33,129 bases of DNA from an uncultured Prevotellaceae bacterium (GCA_902783625.1 CACZRN010000099.1:1-33129); one strand, 5' to 3'; numbered from the stretch's first letter, positions 1-9,195 are shown. The notes: generated by a model not told the origin, from the sequence alone. Numbers and translations: made by a program.

Positions 1-1
1 G

Positions 2-88
2 AAATTTTGCTAGCAAAATCTTCATTAAAGAGGCCCTTTACCCGCATTAAAGAGCCCATCTATTCAAAATTTTGCTAGCAAAATTTTT
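2..88. repeat. Palindrome-bounded intergenic element, copy 1
   Basis: Two perfect palindromes centred on GCTAGC bound this unit: ATTTTGCTAGCAAAAT at 4-19 and a longer one at 66-87 with core AAATTTTGCTAGCAAAATTT. Their centres are 65 bp apart. Between them CATTAAAGAG occurs at 23-32 and again at 45-54, exactly 22 bp apart. The same arrangement recurs at 17782-17870. The unit lies outside any plausible gene and about 120 bp upstream of the serB promoter. Its function is unknown; a REP-like or miniature mobile repeat is possible. Confidence 0.85.
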
Positions 89-155
89 GTTAGGGAGACA
101 AGGCGACAGGGAGAATAAGGAGTTACAGGACAAATGTCAACGGACAGCTGGCGCT

Positions 156-234
156 AAAGTTTGGTTTCAACTCGGCAATACTGTAATAAAAAATTCTTTT
201 TCTTTTTGCATTGCGATCGGTTTGCACTAACTTT
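156..234 (+). promoter_or_regulatory. Imperfect long inverted repeat enclosing the serB promoter
   Basis: The left arm (156-179, starting AAAGTTTGG and ending CTCGGCAAT) is partly complementary to the right arm (210-234, starting ATTGCGATCGG and ending ACTAACTTT). The right arm contains the -7 element. A related arrangement surrounds the ruvB promoter at 30613-30690, with a similar left arm and an identical right-end core. This suggests a shared promoter module; what it binds or how it folds is unknown. Confidence 0.55.
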
Positions 235-235
235 G
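206..235 (+). promoter_or_regulatory. Bacteroidetes-type promoter of serB
   Basis: TTG at 206-208 is followed by 19 bp and then TAACTTTG at 228-235, matching the Bacteroidetes primary-sigma consensus (TTTG near -33, TAnnTTTG near -7). Transcription would begin near 242, giving a leader of about 24 nt before the ATG at 266. Confidence 0.75.
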
Positions 236-265
236 TAGGCGGGAAATGAATAATGAATAACGCAT

Positions 266-1501
266 ATGGAAAAGAAGGAACAGATTCTCATCCGCATCAA
301 TGGTCAAGACCGTCCGGGACTGACGGCGGCGATAATGCAGATACTGGCTCGCTATGGAGCACAGGTGCTCGACATCGGACAGGCCGACATACACAACACG
401 CTGTCGCTCGGCATACTGATAAGAACCGACGAGGAAAGCTCGGGGCAGGTGATGAAGGATTTGCTCTTCAAGGCTACCGAGCTGAGTGTGAACATCGGTT
501 TCGCTCCTGTCAGCGATGAGGCGTACGAGGCATGGGTGGAGCGTCAGGGGCGCAACCGCTACATCCTCACCATCATCGGCCGCCAGCTGTCGGCAGACCA
601 GATAGCAGCCACGGCGGAGATAATAACCCGTCAGGGGCTTAACATCGATTCCATCCTCCGTTTGTCGGGGCGCATGAGCATCGTCAACCCCGTGAAGAAT
701 GTCAGGGCGTGCATACAGTTCTCGCTACGTGGAACACTTGCCGACCGCAATGTAATGCAGGCAGAGCTGATGAAGATGTCGGCAGAGAAAGGCATCGACT
801 TCTCGTTCCAGCGCGACGATATGTATCGCCGCATGCGACGACTCATCTGTTTCGACATGGACTCCACGCTCATACAGACGGAGTGTATCGACGAGCTCGC
901 CGAGCGGGCCGGAGTAGGCGAGGAGGTGAAGAAAATCACCGAGCGCGCCATGAGGGGCGAGATTGACTTCCGTGAGAGCTTCACTGAAAGGGTGCGCCTG
1001 CTGAAAGGGCTCGATGCCAGCGTGTTGAAAGAGATTGCCGAGACGATGCCGATAACTGAAGGCGTAGACAGACTGATGTCGATACTGAAGCAGTGCGGAT
1101 ATAAGATTGCGATACTTAGCGGAGGATTCACCTATTTCGGAGAGTATCTGCAACGTCGCTACGGTATCGACTATGTATATGCCAACGAGCTCGAGATTGG
1201 CGACGACGGTAAGTTGACAGGCAACTATGTTGGCGAGATTGTCGACGGTCACCGCAAAGCCGAGCTGCTCAAGCTCATTGCACAGGTGGAGAAGGTGAAT
1301 CTGGCTCAGACTATTGCCGTGGGCGACGGTGCCAACGACCTGCCTATGATATCGGAGGCAGGACTGGGAATAGCCTTCCATGCAAAGCCACGCGTGGCAG
1401 CAAGTGCCATGCAGAGCATAAACACCATAGGGCTGGACGGAGTGTTGTACTTCCTCGGATTCAAAGACAGCTACCTCGGCGAACAAGGAAAAATGAAATG
1501 A
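266..1501 (+). CDS. serB: Phosphoserine phosphatase SerB with N-terminal ACT domains
   Basis: This enzyme performs the last step of L-serine synthesis, hydrolysing O-phospho-L-serine in the cytoplasm. The 411-residue protein has two ACT-type regulatory domains (about 5-85 and 97-180) that probably bind an amino acid, then a HAD phosphatase domain. HAD motifs are visible: DMDST at 197-201 with Asp197 the likely nucleophile and Asp199 the acid/base, SGG at 285-287, Lys331, and GDGANDL at 353-359. The long form with tandem ACT domains is known in several bacterial groups. The ATG at 266 is chosen because it begins the first ACT strand and sits about 30 nt after the promoter. The gene appears to have its own promoter; a 71-bp gap without a visible terminator separates it from the next gene. 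Confidence 0.95.
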   Translation: MEKKEQILIRINGQDRPGLTAAIMQILARYGAQVLDIGQADIHNTLSLGILIRTDEESSGQVMKDLLFKATELSVNIGFAPVSDEAYEAWVERQGRNRYILTIIGRQLSADQIAATAEIITRQGLNIDSILRLSGRMSIVNPVKNVRACIQFSLRGTLADRNVMQAELMKMSAEKGIDFSFQRDDMYRRMRRLICFDMDSTLIQTECIDELAERAGVGEEVKKITERAMRGEIDFRESFTERVRLLKGLDASVLKEIAETMPITEGVDRLMSILKQCGYKIAILSGGFTYFGEYLQRRYGIDYVYANELEIGDDGKLTGNYVGEIVDGHRKAELLKLIAQVEKVNLAQTIAVGDGANDLPMISEAGLGIAFHAKPRVAASAMQSINTIGLDGVLYFLGFKDSYLGEQGKMK

Positions 1502-1572
1502 GTTGACAAGTAAACTTTCGTGTCCTTATTATATGAAGGGCAGAACTATTACATTAAAAAAAACTAGGCATT

Positions 1573-4500
1573 ATGAAGAAACTATTACAATTACTCTTGG
1601 GCATGACTATTGCTATTCCCATGAGTGCACAAGTGAATGGTCAGGGCGATGTCCTTCAGTCTGTTGCTACAGACGGACATTATGATGTTGTTGAAGTGCA
1701 GGCTGTTGAGCAACGCATGGAAGTGATGCCGACGCGCATAGCCCGCCTCGGTATGTCGCCAAAGCCAATGGTGGCCACCTATAAGAGTCTGGTGAGAGCC
1801 ATCGGCGACGGAGGAAGCCAGGTGCGCGTAGCCACCGACGGCGACTCTCTCATCATTGCCGACCTCGTGCTGGCAAATGCTGTCGTAAAAGCAGGAATAG
1901 ACAACGGCAAGCTGAGCATTCCCAACTGGTACTCGGTGGGACGCATAGAGGGCGTGGGAAACATAGCCTTCGTGGCTCTGAAAATGGTAGACAATACCAT
2001 AGTGGTCGACACCACCGCCACGGCTATCACAGGCACAGTTGCCGACGATGAGACCATCACGCTCGACGGTATGTTCGGACTCTTCACCACCGAGCAGGAG
2101 GCAGCGTCCTACTACTACGTGGGCAAGGAGTGCGTCATTCAGAAAGGCAATGCCACCATGACCATGAACTACTACGGCACCGACGTGACGTATGCCATCA
2201 TTGCCCGTCAGCACGACGGTGTGATGACATTCACCAACTTCGGCAACACTGGACTCACCTTCGATGCGCCGCTCACCACCGACCGCGAGATAGCCATCGG
2301 CGGCAAGACATTTGCAAAAATCAAGCCCGCAGCGTCGGTGCTCGACTTCATGGTGATGGGGGTGAGTCGATATAAGACCAACGACGACGGCACCATCACT
2401 CCGATCATCTACAACAGTCTGCTTAAGACCGTTGCCGATGGCGACCGTGCTGTGACGTGGGGAGTGTGGTGCGGCACCAATTCGTCGGGAGCCTACATCG
2501 TAGGACCATACATGAGTGGGCGCATCGACTTTACAGAAGATGTGGTCTATCCCACGGCGCCCGATCTGACGGGAATGGAAGGCACCGGCACCGCCGACGA
2601 TCCTTTCATCATCGCCACCACCGCCGACTGGCTCACCGTGGCCGACAACGTTAAGGCTGGCAATACACACGTGGGACACTTTTTCAAGCTCACCAACGAC
2701 CTCGACTTCACAGGCATGACCTTCTCGCCCATCGGTGAGGCCACTGGCATGCGGGGTACCATCGACGGACAGAATCACACCGTTACCGTCAACGATGCCG
2801 TGGCAACATCGCCACGAGGACTCATCGGCCGACTGGGCGACGACGGAGTGGTGCGCAATCTCAACGCAGCAGGCTCCTTCGACTTCGGGGCGGTGACAAA
2901 CTGTGGAGGCATAGTAGGACTGACAGGTAACAATGCTCTCATAGAGAATTGTACAAACTATGCCAACATCACCACCGCAGGACTAGGCGTGGGCGGAGTG
3001 CTCGGCCATGGTAACAGCGGCACGGTGGTGCGCAACTGTAAGAACCTGGGCACCATACACTACATGGGCGACAATGGCAGCTCGTGGGTGGCAGGAGTGG
3101 TGGGATATGCCTTGAGCATGTCGCTCTACGACTGTGGCAATGAGGGCACTATCGTCGTCGACAACCCAACCAGTGCCGGATGCATCGCAGGTGTGGTGTC
3201 GTACACCCACTATATGGACGAACTGTCGGGATGCTACAACACCGCCGATATCACTGCCGGACAGTACATCAGCGGAGTGCAGGCATACTGCGCACAGACA
3301 GGAATGGGATGGGTGGTGTATAAAGGCTGCTACAACACCGGTAACATCACCTCTACCGTCACCGCTACCAACATACCGCTCGGCGGAATATGTACCAATG
3401 TCATAGCCGGAGCGCAGTTCATAGACTGCTGGAACTCGGGCAATATCACCACCGTGGGCTGCAACTCTGCAGGTGGAATAGCAGGACGCTACGTGGGATC
3501 GACAGCCGATACCATTGAGCGGGCCATGACCTTCAAACGTTGCTACAACACCGGCGACATCACCGCCACGGCAACAGCAAACATGACACTGGGCGGAGTG
3601 ATGGGATTTGGCAACGTCGTCGCAATAGACTCATGCTGGAACACGGGCACGATAAACAACACGCAATACATCAGCGGCGGTATTATCGGACAGATACAGA
3701 ATAGCAGTCAACTCTCATATATCATCAACAGCTATAACCTCGGTGAAGTCGCTGGCGGCTATTGGGTTGGTGGCATCGTAGGCAATGCAGCCATCGACCG
3801 GCCGATAGACAACTGCTGGAACGCCGGCACTATAACAGCCAGCAACCGCGCTGGAGGCATTGCCGGCTACTCAGCTTACGGAGCACGGATAAGCCGATGC
3901 TTCAATGTCGGCGACATTATCTCAACAGCCACTACCGCAGGCACCGGAAACAGTGCCTCCCACTCAGTCGGTGGCATCGGAGGACACTATGCCGGACACA
4001 TTGTCGACAGCTACAACGCCGGACCGCTGAAGGGAATGTCGCGCGTCGGTGGCATCATCGGTACCCCATACCGCAATGCTGCTCAAGACAATCCCAACCA
4101 CGTTCACAATCTCGATGGATGCTATAATGTCGGCGAGATACAGAGCGCACTGCCCGACTCGTGCGGACACATCGTCGGTGTGCACATGACTCGCAACGGA
4201 AGCGTGTGGCGCGAGCAGGGCTTCATCATAGGAGGAGAGCCGGCACAGTATGTGGACACCCTCTCCAACTGCTACTATCTCAACAGCATCAACACCGATG
4301 CTATCGTCGAGACAGAAGCCGACCAAGAGGGACGTAGTGCCGCCGAGCTATGCCAAACACAGGTCAGTGGTAGCTTCTCTTCTCCTGGCGACTACTGCTA
4401 TCCCATCCTCACATCGCAGAAGGAGAACCCCTATGCTCTCCTCTATGCGGCTGCCGTAGTACCAGCCGAGGTCGATGCCAAGACAGGCATCATCACCACC

Positions 4501-4902
4501 GACTTCCATGTCGGGGCACCCGCCAGTGTCACGTGGACGTCGAGTTACGACGGACTGACCATCAGCGGTACCGAAGCCTCCTTCACCAGCGATGCCTTCG
4601 AGGGTGACATCACGCTCACTGCCACCATCGCCCTGCCATGGCAGAGTGTGGCAGGCTATACCAAGGCAGAAGCCTCCAGCCAGAACAATGTCAAACCGCT
4701 CAAGAGAGATATAATAGTCCGTGTCAACAAGCCCATGACCACAGCCATCGATGACATCATCACCAGCAAAGTTGGGCAGCCGGCGGAGTACTACAACCTT
4801 CAAGGCATGCGGGTCGTGCATCCTGAAAGCTACCATGGCATACTCATCTGCATCACACCGGGCTCCGACGGTACAAGGACGGGCAAAACCCTGGTAAAGT
4901 GA
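1573..4902 (+). CDS. Secreted GLUG-repeat surface protein (1109 aa)
   Basis: This is an exported protein of unknown function. Residues 1-20 form a signal peptide ending near MSAQ. Residues about 25-330 are an unrecognised N-terminal region. From about 335 a segment typical of the start of GLUG arrays (GTGTADDPFII, then FKLTNDLDF and a following IDGQNHT) leads into many imperfect repeats of the form GGI.G......I..C.N.G.I, reaching about residue 855. GLUG repeats are expected to form a beta-helix and are common on Bacteroidales surface and adhesion proteins. Residues about 955-1055 look like an Ig-type beta domain. The C-terminus (YYNLQGMRV, from about 1073) resembles the short tail on many secreted Bacteroidales proteins, but the usual GIYI segment reads GILICI and the end is stretched. 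No promoter is evident. A strong terminator follows. Confidence 0.8.
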   Translation: MKKLLQLLLGMTIAIPMSAQVNGQGDVLQSVATDGHYDVVEVQAVEQRMEVMPTRIARLGMSPKPMVATYKSLVRAIGDGGSQVRVATDGDSLIIADLVLANAVVKAGIDNGKLSIPNWYSVGRIEGVGNIAFVALKMVDNTIVVDTTATAITGTVADDETITLDGMFGLFTTEQEAASYYYVGKECVIQKGNATMTMNYYGTDVTYAIIARQHDGVMTFTNFGNTGLTFDAPLTTDREIAIGGKTFAKIKPAASVLDFMVMGVSRYKTNDDGTITPIIYNSLLKTVADGDRAVTWGVWCGTNSSGAYIVGPYMSGRIDFTEDVVYPTAPDLTGMEGTGTADDPFIIATTADWLTVADNVKAGNTHVGHFFKLTNDLDFTGMTFSPIGEATGMRGTIDGQNHTVTVNDAVATSPRGLIGRLGDDGVVRNLNAAGSFDFGAVTNCGGIVGLTGNNALIENCTNYANITTAGLGVGGVLGHGNSGTVVRNCKNLGTIHYMGDNGSSWVAGVVGYALSMSLYDCGNEGTIVVDNPTSAGCIAGVVSYTHYMDELSGCYNTADITAGQYISGVQAYCAQTGMGWVVYKGCYNTGNITSTVTATNIPLGGICTNVIAGAQFIDCWNSGNITTVGCNSAGGIAGRYVGSTADTIERAMTFKRCYNTGDITATATANMTLGGVMGFGNVVAIDSCWNTGTINNTQYISGGIIGQIQNSSQLSYIINSYNLGEVAGGYWVGGIVGNAAIDRPIDNCWNAGTITASNRAGGIAGYSAYGARISRCFNVGDIISTATTAGTGNSASHSVGGIGGHYAGHIVDSYNAGPLKGMSRVGGIIGTPYRNAAQDNPNHVHNLDGCYNVGEIQSALPDSCGHIVGVHMTRNGSVWREQGFIIGGEPAQYVDTLSNCYYLNSINTDAIVETEADQEGRSAAELCQTQVSGSFSSPGDYCYPILTSQKENPYALLYAAAVVPAEVDAKTGIITTDFHVGAPASVTWTSSYDGLTISGTEASFTSDAFEGDITLTATIALPWQSVAGYTKAEASSQNNVKPLKRDIIVRVNKPMTTAIDDIITSKVGQPAEYYNLQGMRVVHPESYHGILICITPGSDGTRTGKTLVK

Positions 4903-4944
4903 AAACAGCAGCAAACAGAAAGCTGCAAATTGCGAAAATATGCG

Positions 4945-4981
4945 AAACAGAGTTGGCCTCAAAGACCAACTCTGTTTTTTT
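4945..4981 (+). terminator. Rho-independent terminator after the GLUG protein gene
   Basis: A perfect 12-bp stem (AAACAGAGTTGG at 4945-4956 with CCAACTCTGTTT at 4966-4977) with a 9-nt loop runs into a T tract ending at 4981. It lies 43 bp beyond the stop codon of the upstream gene. Confidence 0.92.
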
Positions 4982-5040
4982 CATGCATATTATCGTGTCG
5001 GAATGAAAAAAAATGACTACCTTCGCACGGTGATAGAGAC

Positions 5041-5064
5041 GATAACGATAACGTAAACGATAAC
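5041..5064 (+). repeat. Hexamer repeat GATAAC in the ATPase leader
   Basis: GATAAC, GATAAC, GTAAAC and GATAAC lie end to end, followed by GAC/GAT triplets in which the ATG start codons of the ATPase are embedded (5072 and 5078). AAACGATAACGA also occurs just upstream of the gene at 12668. No Shine-Dalgarno site is visible, so the repeat may matter to leader structure or may be simple sequence. Confidence 0.7.
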
Positions 5065-5071
5065 GACGACG

Positions 5072-7648
5072 ATGACGATGAAAGGTCTCACAACCGAGCA
5101 GGCCTTGCAGAGCCGTGCCCTGCATGGACAGAACACGCTTACACCACAGCGACGCAAATCGTTGTGGGCGCTTTATGTTGAGAAGTATAAGGACCCGATC
5201 ATCCAGATATTGCTCGTGGCTGCAGCCATCTCGCTCGCACTGTCGATGGCGTCGGGCGACTTCGTCGAGATCATCGGTATCCTTGCTGCTATCCTGCTCG
5301 CCACGACAGTGGGATTCGTCTTCGAGGTAGACGCTCAGAAGAAGTTCGACATTCTCTCTGCTCTTGGCGAGGAGCAGGCGGTGAAGGTAATCCGCGACGG
5401 CAGTGTGACGGAGATTATGCGCAAGGATGTGGTTGTCGGTGATGTGGTGATAGTGGAGACAGGCGACGAGATACCTGCCGACGGACATCTGATAGAGGCG
5501 CGCGAGTTGATGGTAGACGAGAGTACGCTGACGGGTGAGCCGATGACGGAAAAAAGTGTAAACTCTACACTCTCAACTCTCAACTCTCCACTTAACGAGA
5601 GCACATATCCCTCTGACATGCTTTTGCGGTCGGCACTGGTGATGAACGGGCGCGGGGTGATGACGGTCACCGCTGTGGGCGATGCGACAGAGATAGGCAG
5701 GGTGGCGCAGCATAGTGCCGAGAAAACAAATATTGAGACTCCGCTGAACAGACAGCTGAACCGTCTGGCAGCATTGATATCGAAAGTCGGATCGGCAATA
5801 GCAGTGCTGGCATTTGTGACATTCCTCGTGCACGATATCATATCGAATCCTGCTCCATGGCACGACGGCGACATGCTCGCAATGGCCAATACCGTGCTGA
5901 AGTATTTCATGATGGCTGTGACGCTCATCGTTATGGCTGTTCCCGAAGGACTGCCCATGGCCGTGACACTGAGTCTGGCACTCAATATGAAACGCATGTT
6001 GGTATCGGGAAATCTGGTGAGGACACTGCAGGCCAGCGAGACGATGGGAGCCGTGAACGTGATATGCACCGACAAGACAGGAACGCTGACGCAGAACCGG
6101 ATGACCGTGAATAGCGTGGTGAGGTACGACGGTGACCTCATCGACGAGGCCATCAGCGTGAATTCCACTGCCGAGCTGAACAGCGACAAGAACATCGGCA
6201 ACCCCACTGAGGTGGCTATGCTGCGATGGCTCGAGGGCAGGGGCGTTGACTACAGGCAGCTAAGAAACGACAGCAATATCGAAGGACAGATAGCATTCTC
6301 TACCGAGAAGAAATACATGGCCACAGCCACCGATAAGTATATTTACGTGAAGGGAGCGCCCGAGTTGGTGCTGTCGGTGTGTGATTTCGATGCTCAACAT
6401 CTCGACAATGAAGATATAGAAGCTCAGTTGTTGTCGATGCAACGTCGTGGAATGCGCACCCTGGCACTCTGTTACAAGCCACGCGAGGGTGAGGAGCCAC
6501 TGACTGAGCACAACCTACCGCACAACGGATACACCTTGCAGGCGATAGTGGCGATAGCCGATCCGGTGAGGCCTGATGTTCCGGAAGCCGTAGATGAGTG
6601 TCGCCGTGCCGGCATAGAAGTGAAAATTGTGACGGGTGACAATGCGGCCACCGCTGCTGAGATAGCCCGGCAGATAGATATTTTGCCACGCGAGGGCGAC
6701 ATCGACCCAGCCGCTGTTATAACAGGAAAAGAGTGGCAGCAGCTTACCGACTACGAGGCGATGGAGCGAGTGGAGCATATTGCCGTGATGAGCCGTGCAC
6801 GTCCTGCCGACAAGCAGCGCCTTGTCGATCTGCTGCGCCAGCGTGGCAATGTGGTTGCTGTGACGGGTGACGGCACCAACGATGCACCGGCTCTGCATCA
6901 TGCCCATGTGGGACTGTCGCTCGGGTCGGGAACCAGTGTGGCGAAGAGTGCGAGTGATATTACACTTCTCGACGACTCTTTCGGTTCAATATCGAAGGCT
7001 GTTATGTGGGGAAGATCGTTGTATAAGAACATACAGCGGTTCCTTTTCTTCCAGCTTGTGGTCAATCTGTCGGCATTGCTGCTCGTAATGGGAGGCTCGA
7101 TTATCGGTACTGAGATGCCTCTGACAGTGACGCAGATATTGTGGGTGAACCTGATAATGGACACTTTCGCGGCGCTTGCTTTGGCTTCGCTGCCTCCTTC
7201 GCGCGAGGTGATGAAAGAGAAGCCGCGCCAGTCGACCGATTTCATCATCACAAAGAAGGTGGGGCGACAGATAGTGCTGACATCGCTGATATTCTTCGTA
7301 GTGATGTTTATCATGCTCATCTATTGCGAGCGTAACGGGTCGGCGGGTGTCGATATTCACGAACTGACAATATTCTTTACAACTTTCGTGATGCTTCAGG
7401 TGTGGAACCTGTTCAATGCCAAGGCGTTAGGCTCAACCCACTCGGCATTCCACAACATGGCAGGAAGCATGGGAATGCTCTTTGTGTTGCTGCTGATTAT
7501 TGTCGGACAGGTGTTGATAGTACATTTCGGAGGTCGCATATTCCGCACCGTGCCATTATCAGGTGTGGAATGGCTGGCGATTATTGCCGCCACATCGACA
7601 GTGATGTTGGTGGGAGAGATAGTGAGATTATGGAAAAGAACGAGATAA
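5072..7648 (+). CDS. Calcium-translocating P-type ATPase (PMCA/SERCA-like)
   Basis: This is an inner-membrane P-type ATPase of the P2 group, probably exporting Ca2+. The 858-residue protein shows the full order: N-terminal cation-ATPase region (1-45), two membrane segments (about 44-85), actuator domain with TGEP at 154-157, membrane segments with the ion-site motif PEGLP at 291-295, phosphorylation site DKTGT with Asp334, nucleotide-site KGAPE at 427-431, and the hinge motif TGDGTNDAPAL at 598-608, then C-terminal membrane segments (about 655-850). The substrate is inferred from family likeness. An unusual low-complexity insert (residues 164-173) is encoded by four 7-bp repeats just after TGEP. 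The start is ambiguous between 5072 and 5078, both within a GAC/GAT repeat. The 3' end overlaps the next gene by 19 nt, suggesting co-translation. Confidence 0.93.
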   Translation: MTMKGLTTEQALQSRALHGQNTLTPQRRKSLWALYVEKYKDPIIQILLVAAAISLALSMASGDFVEIIGILAAILLATTVGFVFEVDAQKKFDILSALGEEQAVKVIRDGSVTEIMRKDVVVGDVVIVETGDEIPADGHLIEARELMVDESTLTGEPMTEKSVNSTLSTLNSPLNESTYPSDMLLRSALVMNGRGVMTVTAVGDATEIGRVAQHSAEKTNIETPLNRQLNRLAALISKVGSAIAVLAFVTFLVHDIISNPAPWHDGDMLAMANTVLKYFMMAVTLIVMAVPEGLPMAVTLSLALNMKRMLVSGNLVRTLQASETMGAVNVICTDKTGTLTQNRMTVNSVVRYDGDLIDEAISVNSTAELNSDKNIGNPTEVAMLRWLEGRGVDYRQLRNDSNIEGQIAFSTEKKYMATATDKYIYVKGAPELVLSVCDFDAQHLDNEDIEAQLLSMQRRGMRTLALCYKPREGEEPLTEHNLPHNGYTLQAIVAIADPVRPDVPEAVDECRRAGIEVKIVTGDNAATAAEIARQIDILPREGDIDPAAVITGKEWQQLTDYEAMERVEHIAVMSRARPADKQRLVDLLRQRGNVVAVTGDGTNDAPALHHAHVGLSLGSGTSVAKSASDITLLDDSFGSISKAVMWGRSLYKNIQRFLFFQLVVNLSALLLVMGGSIIGTEMPLTVTQILWVNLIMDTFAALALASLPPSREVMKEKPRQSTDFIITKKVGRQIVLTSLIFFVVMFIMLIYCERNGSAGVDIHELTIFFTTFVMLQVWNLFNAKALGSTHSAFHNMAGSMGMLFVLLLIIVGQVLIVHFGGRIFRTVPLSGVEWLAIIAATSTVMLVGEIVRLWKRTR
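5561..5588 (+). repeat. Four 7-bp tandem repeats inside the ATPase coding region
   Basis: The units are AACTCTA, CACTCTC, AACTCTC and AACTCTC, followed by a partial CACTT. They encode a Ser/Thr/Asn/Leu-rich stretch in the actuator domain. As 7 is not a multiple of 3, gain or loss of one unit would shift the reading frame. Confidence 0.85.
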
Positions 7649-8259
7649 AGAATATAGTGTTCGACCTGGGCGGTGTGCTTGTAGGACTTGACGGCCAGCG
7701 TTGCATAAAGGCATTCGAGGCAATCGGATGCGGCGACGTGGCTAATTATGTTAAGGAACACCGTGTCGAAGATCTCTTTCTTGAGCAAGAACTGGGTAGG
7801 ATAACATCGGCTGAGTTCTGCGACGAGGTGAGGAGAATTTGCCAATGCGATGCCACCGACGAGCAGATTTCGTGGGCATGGAACGAGCTGCTTACTCCCA
7901 TTAACGACGAGAAGCTCAATATGTTGGCAATGCTTTCCGGCAGATATAGGGTGTTTCTGCTCAGCAACACCAACGACATCCATTGGCAGAAGAGTGCGAT
8001 GGATTTCTTCCGTTGCGACGATGACAGGTGTAGGAAATATTTCGAGAAGCTGTTTCTTTCGTACGAGATACATCTGGCAAAGCCGCAAAGAGAGATTTTC
8101 GAGTATGTAAGAGACGTTGCCGGGATACATCCGGAAGAGACAATCTTCATCGACGACTCTGTAAAGAATTGCGAATCGGCGGCAGCAGTGGGGTATAATG
8201 TCATCCACGAACAAAGCGGCACCGACTGGCTTCGCAGGCTGCAGGAACTCTTATCATAA
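7630..8259 (+). CDS. HAD-superfamily hydrolase, YihX-like (209 aa)
   Basis: This is a cytoplasmic phosphatase-type enzyme of unknown substrate. HAD motif I is IVFDLGGVL with the nucleophile at Asp12; the second Asp is replaced by Gly, as in the YihX-like group with DxGG. Motif II is LLSNTND (about 109-115), the motif III lysine lies in AKPQ (about 150), and motif IV is FIDDS (about 174-178). An alpha-helical cap lies between motifs I and II. The ATG at 7630 is chosen because it begins just before motif I; it places the start 19 nt inside the ATPase gene in another frame. In-frame sequence extends upstream to 7402 but is only a shadow of the ATPase gene. ribF follows after 33 bp. Confidence 0.88.
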   Translation: MEKNEIKNIVFDLGGVLVGLDGQRCIKAFEAIGCGDVANYVKEHRVEDLFLEQELGRITSAEFCDEVRRICQCDATDEQISWAWNELLTPINDEKLNMLAMLSGRYRVFLLSNTNDIHWQKSAMDFFRCDDDRCRKYFEKLFLSYEIHLAKPQREIFEYVRDVAGIHPEETIFIDDSVKNCESAAAVGYNVIHEQSGTDWLRRLQELLS

Positions 8260-8292
8260 GGACTGAATTAAAGTATAAAGCGGGTAAGACCA

Positions 8293-9195
8293 ATGAGTGG
8301 ATATGTGGCAACGATAGGATTTTTCGATGGTGTGCACCTCGGACACAGGCATATTATAGCCGATGTGCTCACTATTGCCCGTCAGTCAGGGTTGTCGTCG
8401 ATGGTGATAACATTCAGTCGTCATCCGCGGCAGGTGATTGGCGATGCCTACATACCCGAACTGCTCAATACTACCGATGAGAAAACCCGTTTGCTCGAAC
8501 AGGCAGGGATAGCACGTTGTGTGGTGCTTGACTTCGATTCTGAGATGGCAAAGATGACTGCCCGGGAGTTTATGGAGAAGGTGCTGCGTGACAAGCTCGG
8601 GGTGGAAAAGCTCGTGATAGGCTACGATAACAGGTTTGGGCACAACCGCCTTGAGGGATTCGACGACTACGTAGCCTATGGCAGAGAGTTGGGAATTGAC
8701 GTAATAAAAAGCAGCGAGATGTCGGCAGACGGACGTCATGTCAGTTCTTCGGTTATTCGTCGCCTGATTAACGAAGGCAGGGTGGCTGAGGCAAACAGTC
8801 TTTTAGGATATGAATATACAATAAGAGGCGAGGTAGTGAGCGGTACTCACATCGGACGCTCCATCGGTTTTCCCACGGCAAACATTAATCCAGCGCAGGT
8901 TGGCAAGATAATCCCATCTACAGGAGTTTATGCGACACTGACGACAACGGCCGATGGGAATGATCACAAATCGATGACAAACATCGGTTTCAGGCCTACA
9001 TTCAACGGCAAGACGTATACTATAGAGACGAATATCTTCGATTTCTCCCGAAGCATCTATGGCGAGGAGATAGAAATCAGATTCGTTGAAAGGATACGCT
9101 CCGAGTTGCTTTTCGACTCCCCACAACTGTTGGAGCAGCAACTTAATGCCGACAAGGAAAAAGCGTGTGAAATACTTAATAGCAGAAAGATATGA
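8293..9195 (+). CDS. ribF: Bifunctional riboflavin kinase/FAD synthetase
   Basis: The enzyme phosphorylates riboflavin to FMN and adenylylates FMN to FAD in the cytoplasm. The N-terminal nucleotidyltransferase domain carries IGFFDGVHLGH (8-18, the HxGH signature), a conserved ITFSRHP segment (about 39-45), and SSSVIRRLI (about 151-159). The C-terminal riboflavin kinase domain (about 165-295) has GRSIGFPTANI (about 188-198), STGVYA and TNIGFRPTF. The 300-residue length is normal for the family. The final TGA overlaps the next start codon (ATGA), so the two genes are probably translationally coupled. Confidence 0.96.
   Translation: MSGYVATIGFFDGVHLGHRHIIADVLTIARQSGLSSMVITFSRHPRQVIGDAYIPELLNTTDEKTRLLEQAGIARCVVLDFDSEMAKMTAREFMEKVLRDKLGVEKLVIGYDNRFGHNRLEGFDDYVAYGRELGIDVIKSSEMSADGRHVSSSVIRRLINEGRVAEANSLLGYEYTIRGEVVSGTHIGRSIGFPTANINPAQVGKIIPSTGVYATLTTTADGNDHKSMTNIGFRPTFNGKTYTIETNIFDFSRSIYGEEIEIRFVERIRSELLFDSPQLLEQQLNADKEKACEILNSRKI

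Noticed and set aside
1591-2778. Long minus-strand open frame opposite the GLUG gene (395 codons)
   Set aside because: It is antisense to a clear coding region with a signal peptide and repeats; its His/Val/Gly-rich composition is typical of a codon shadow.
7402-7629. Longer N-terminus for the HAD protein
   Set aside because: This part is an out-of-frame shadow of the ATPase; the HAD motif I starts just after the ATG at 7630.
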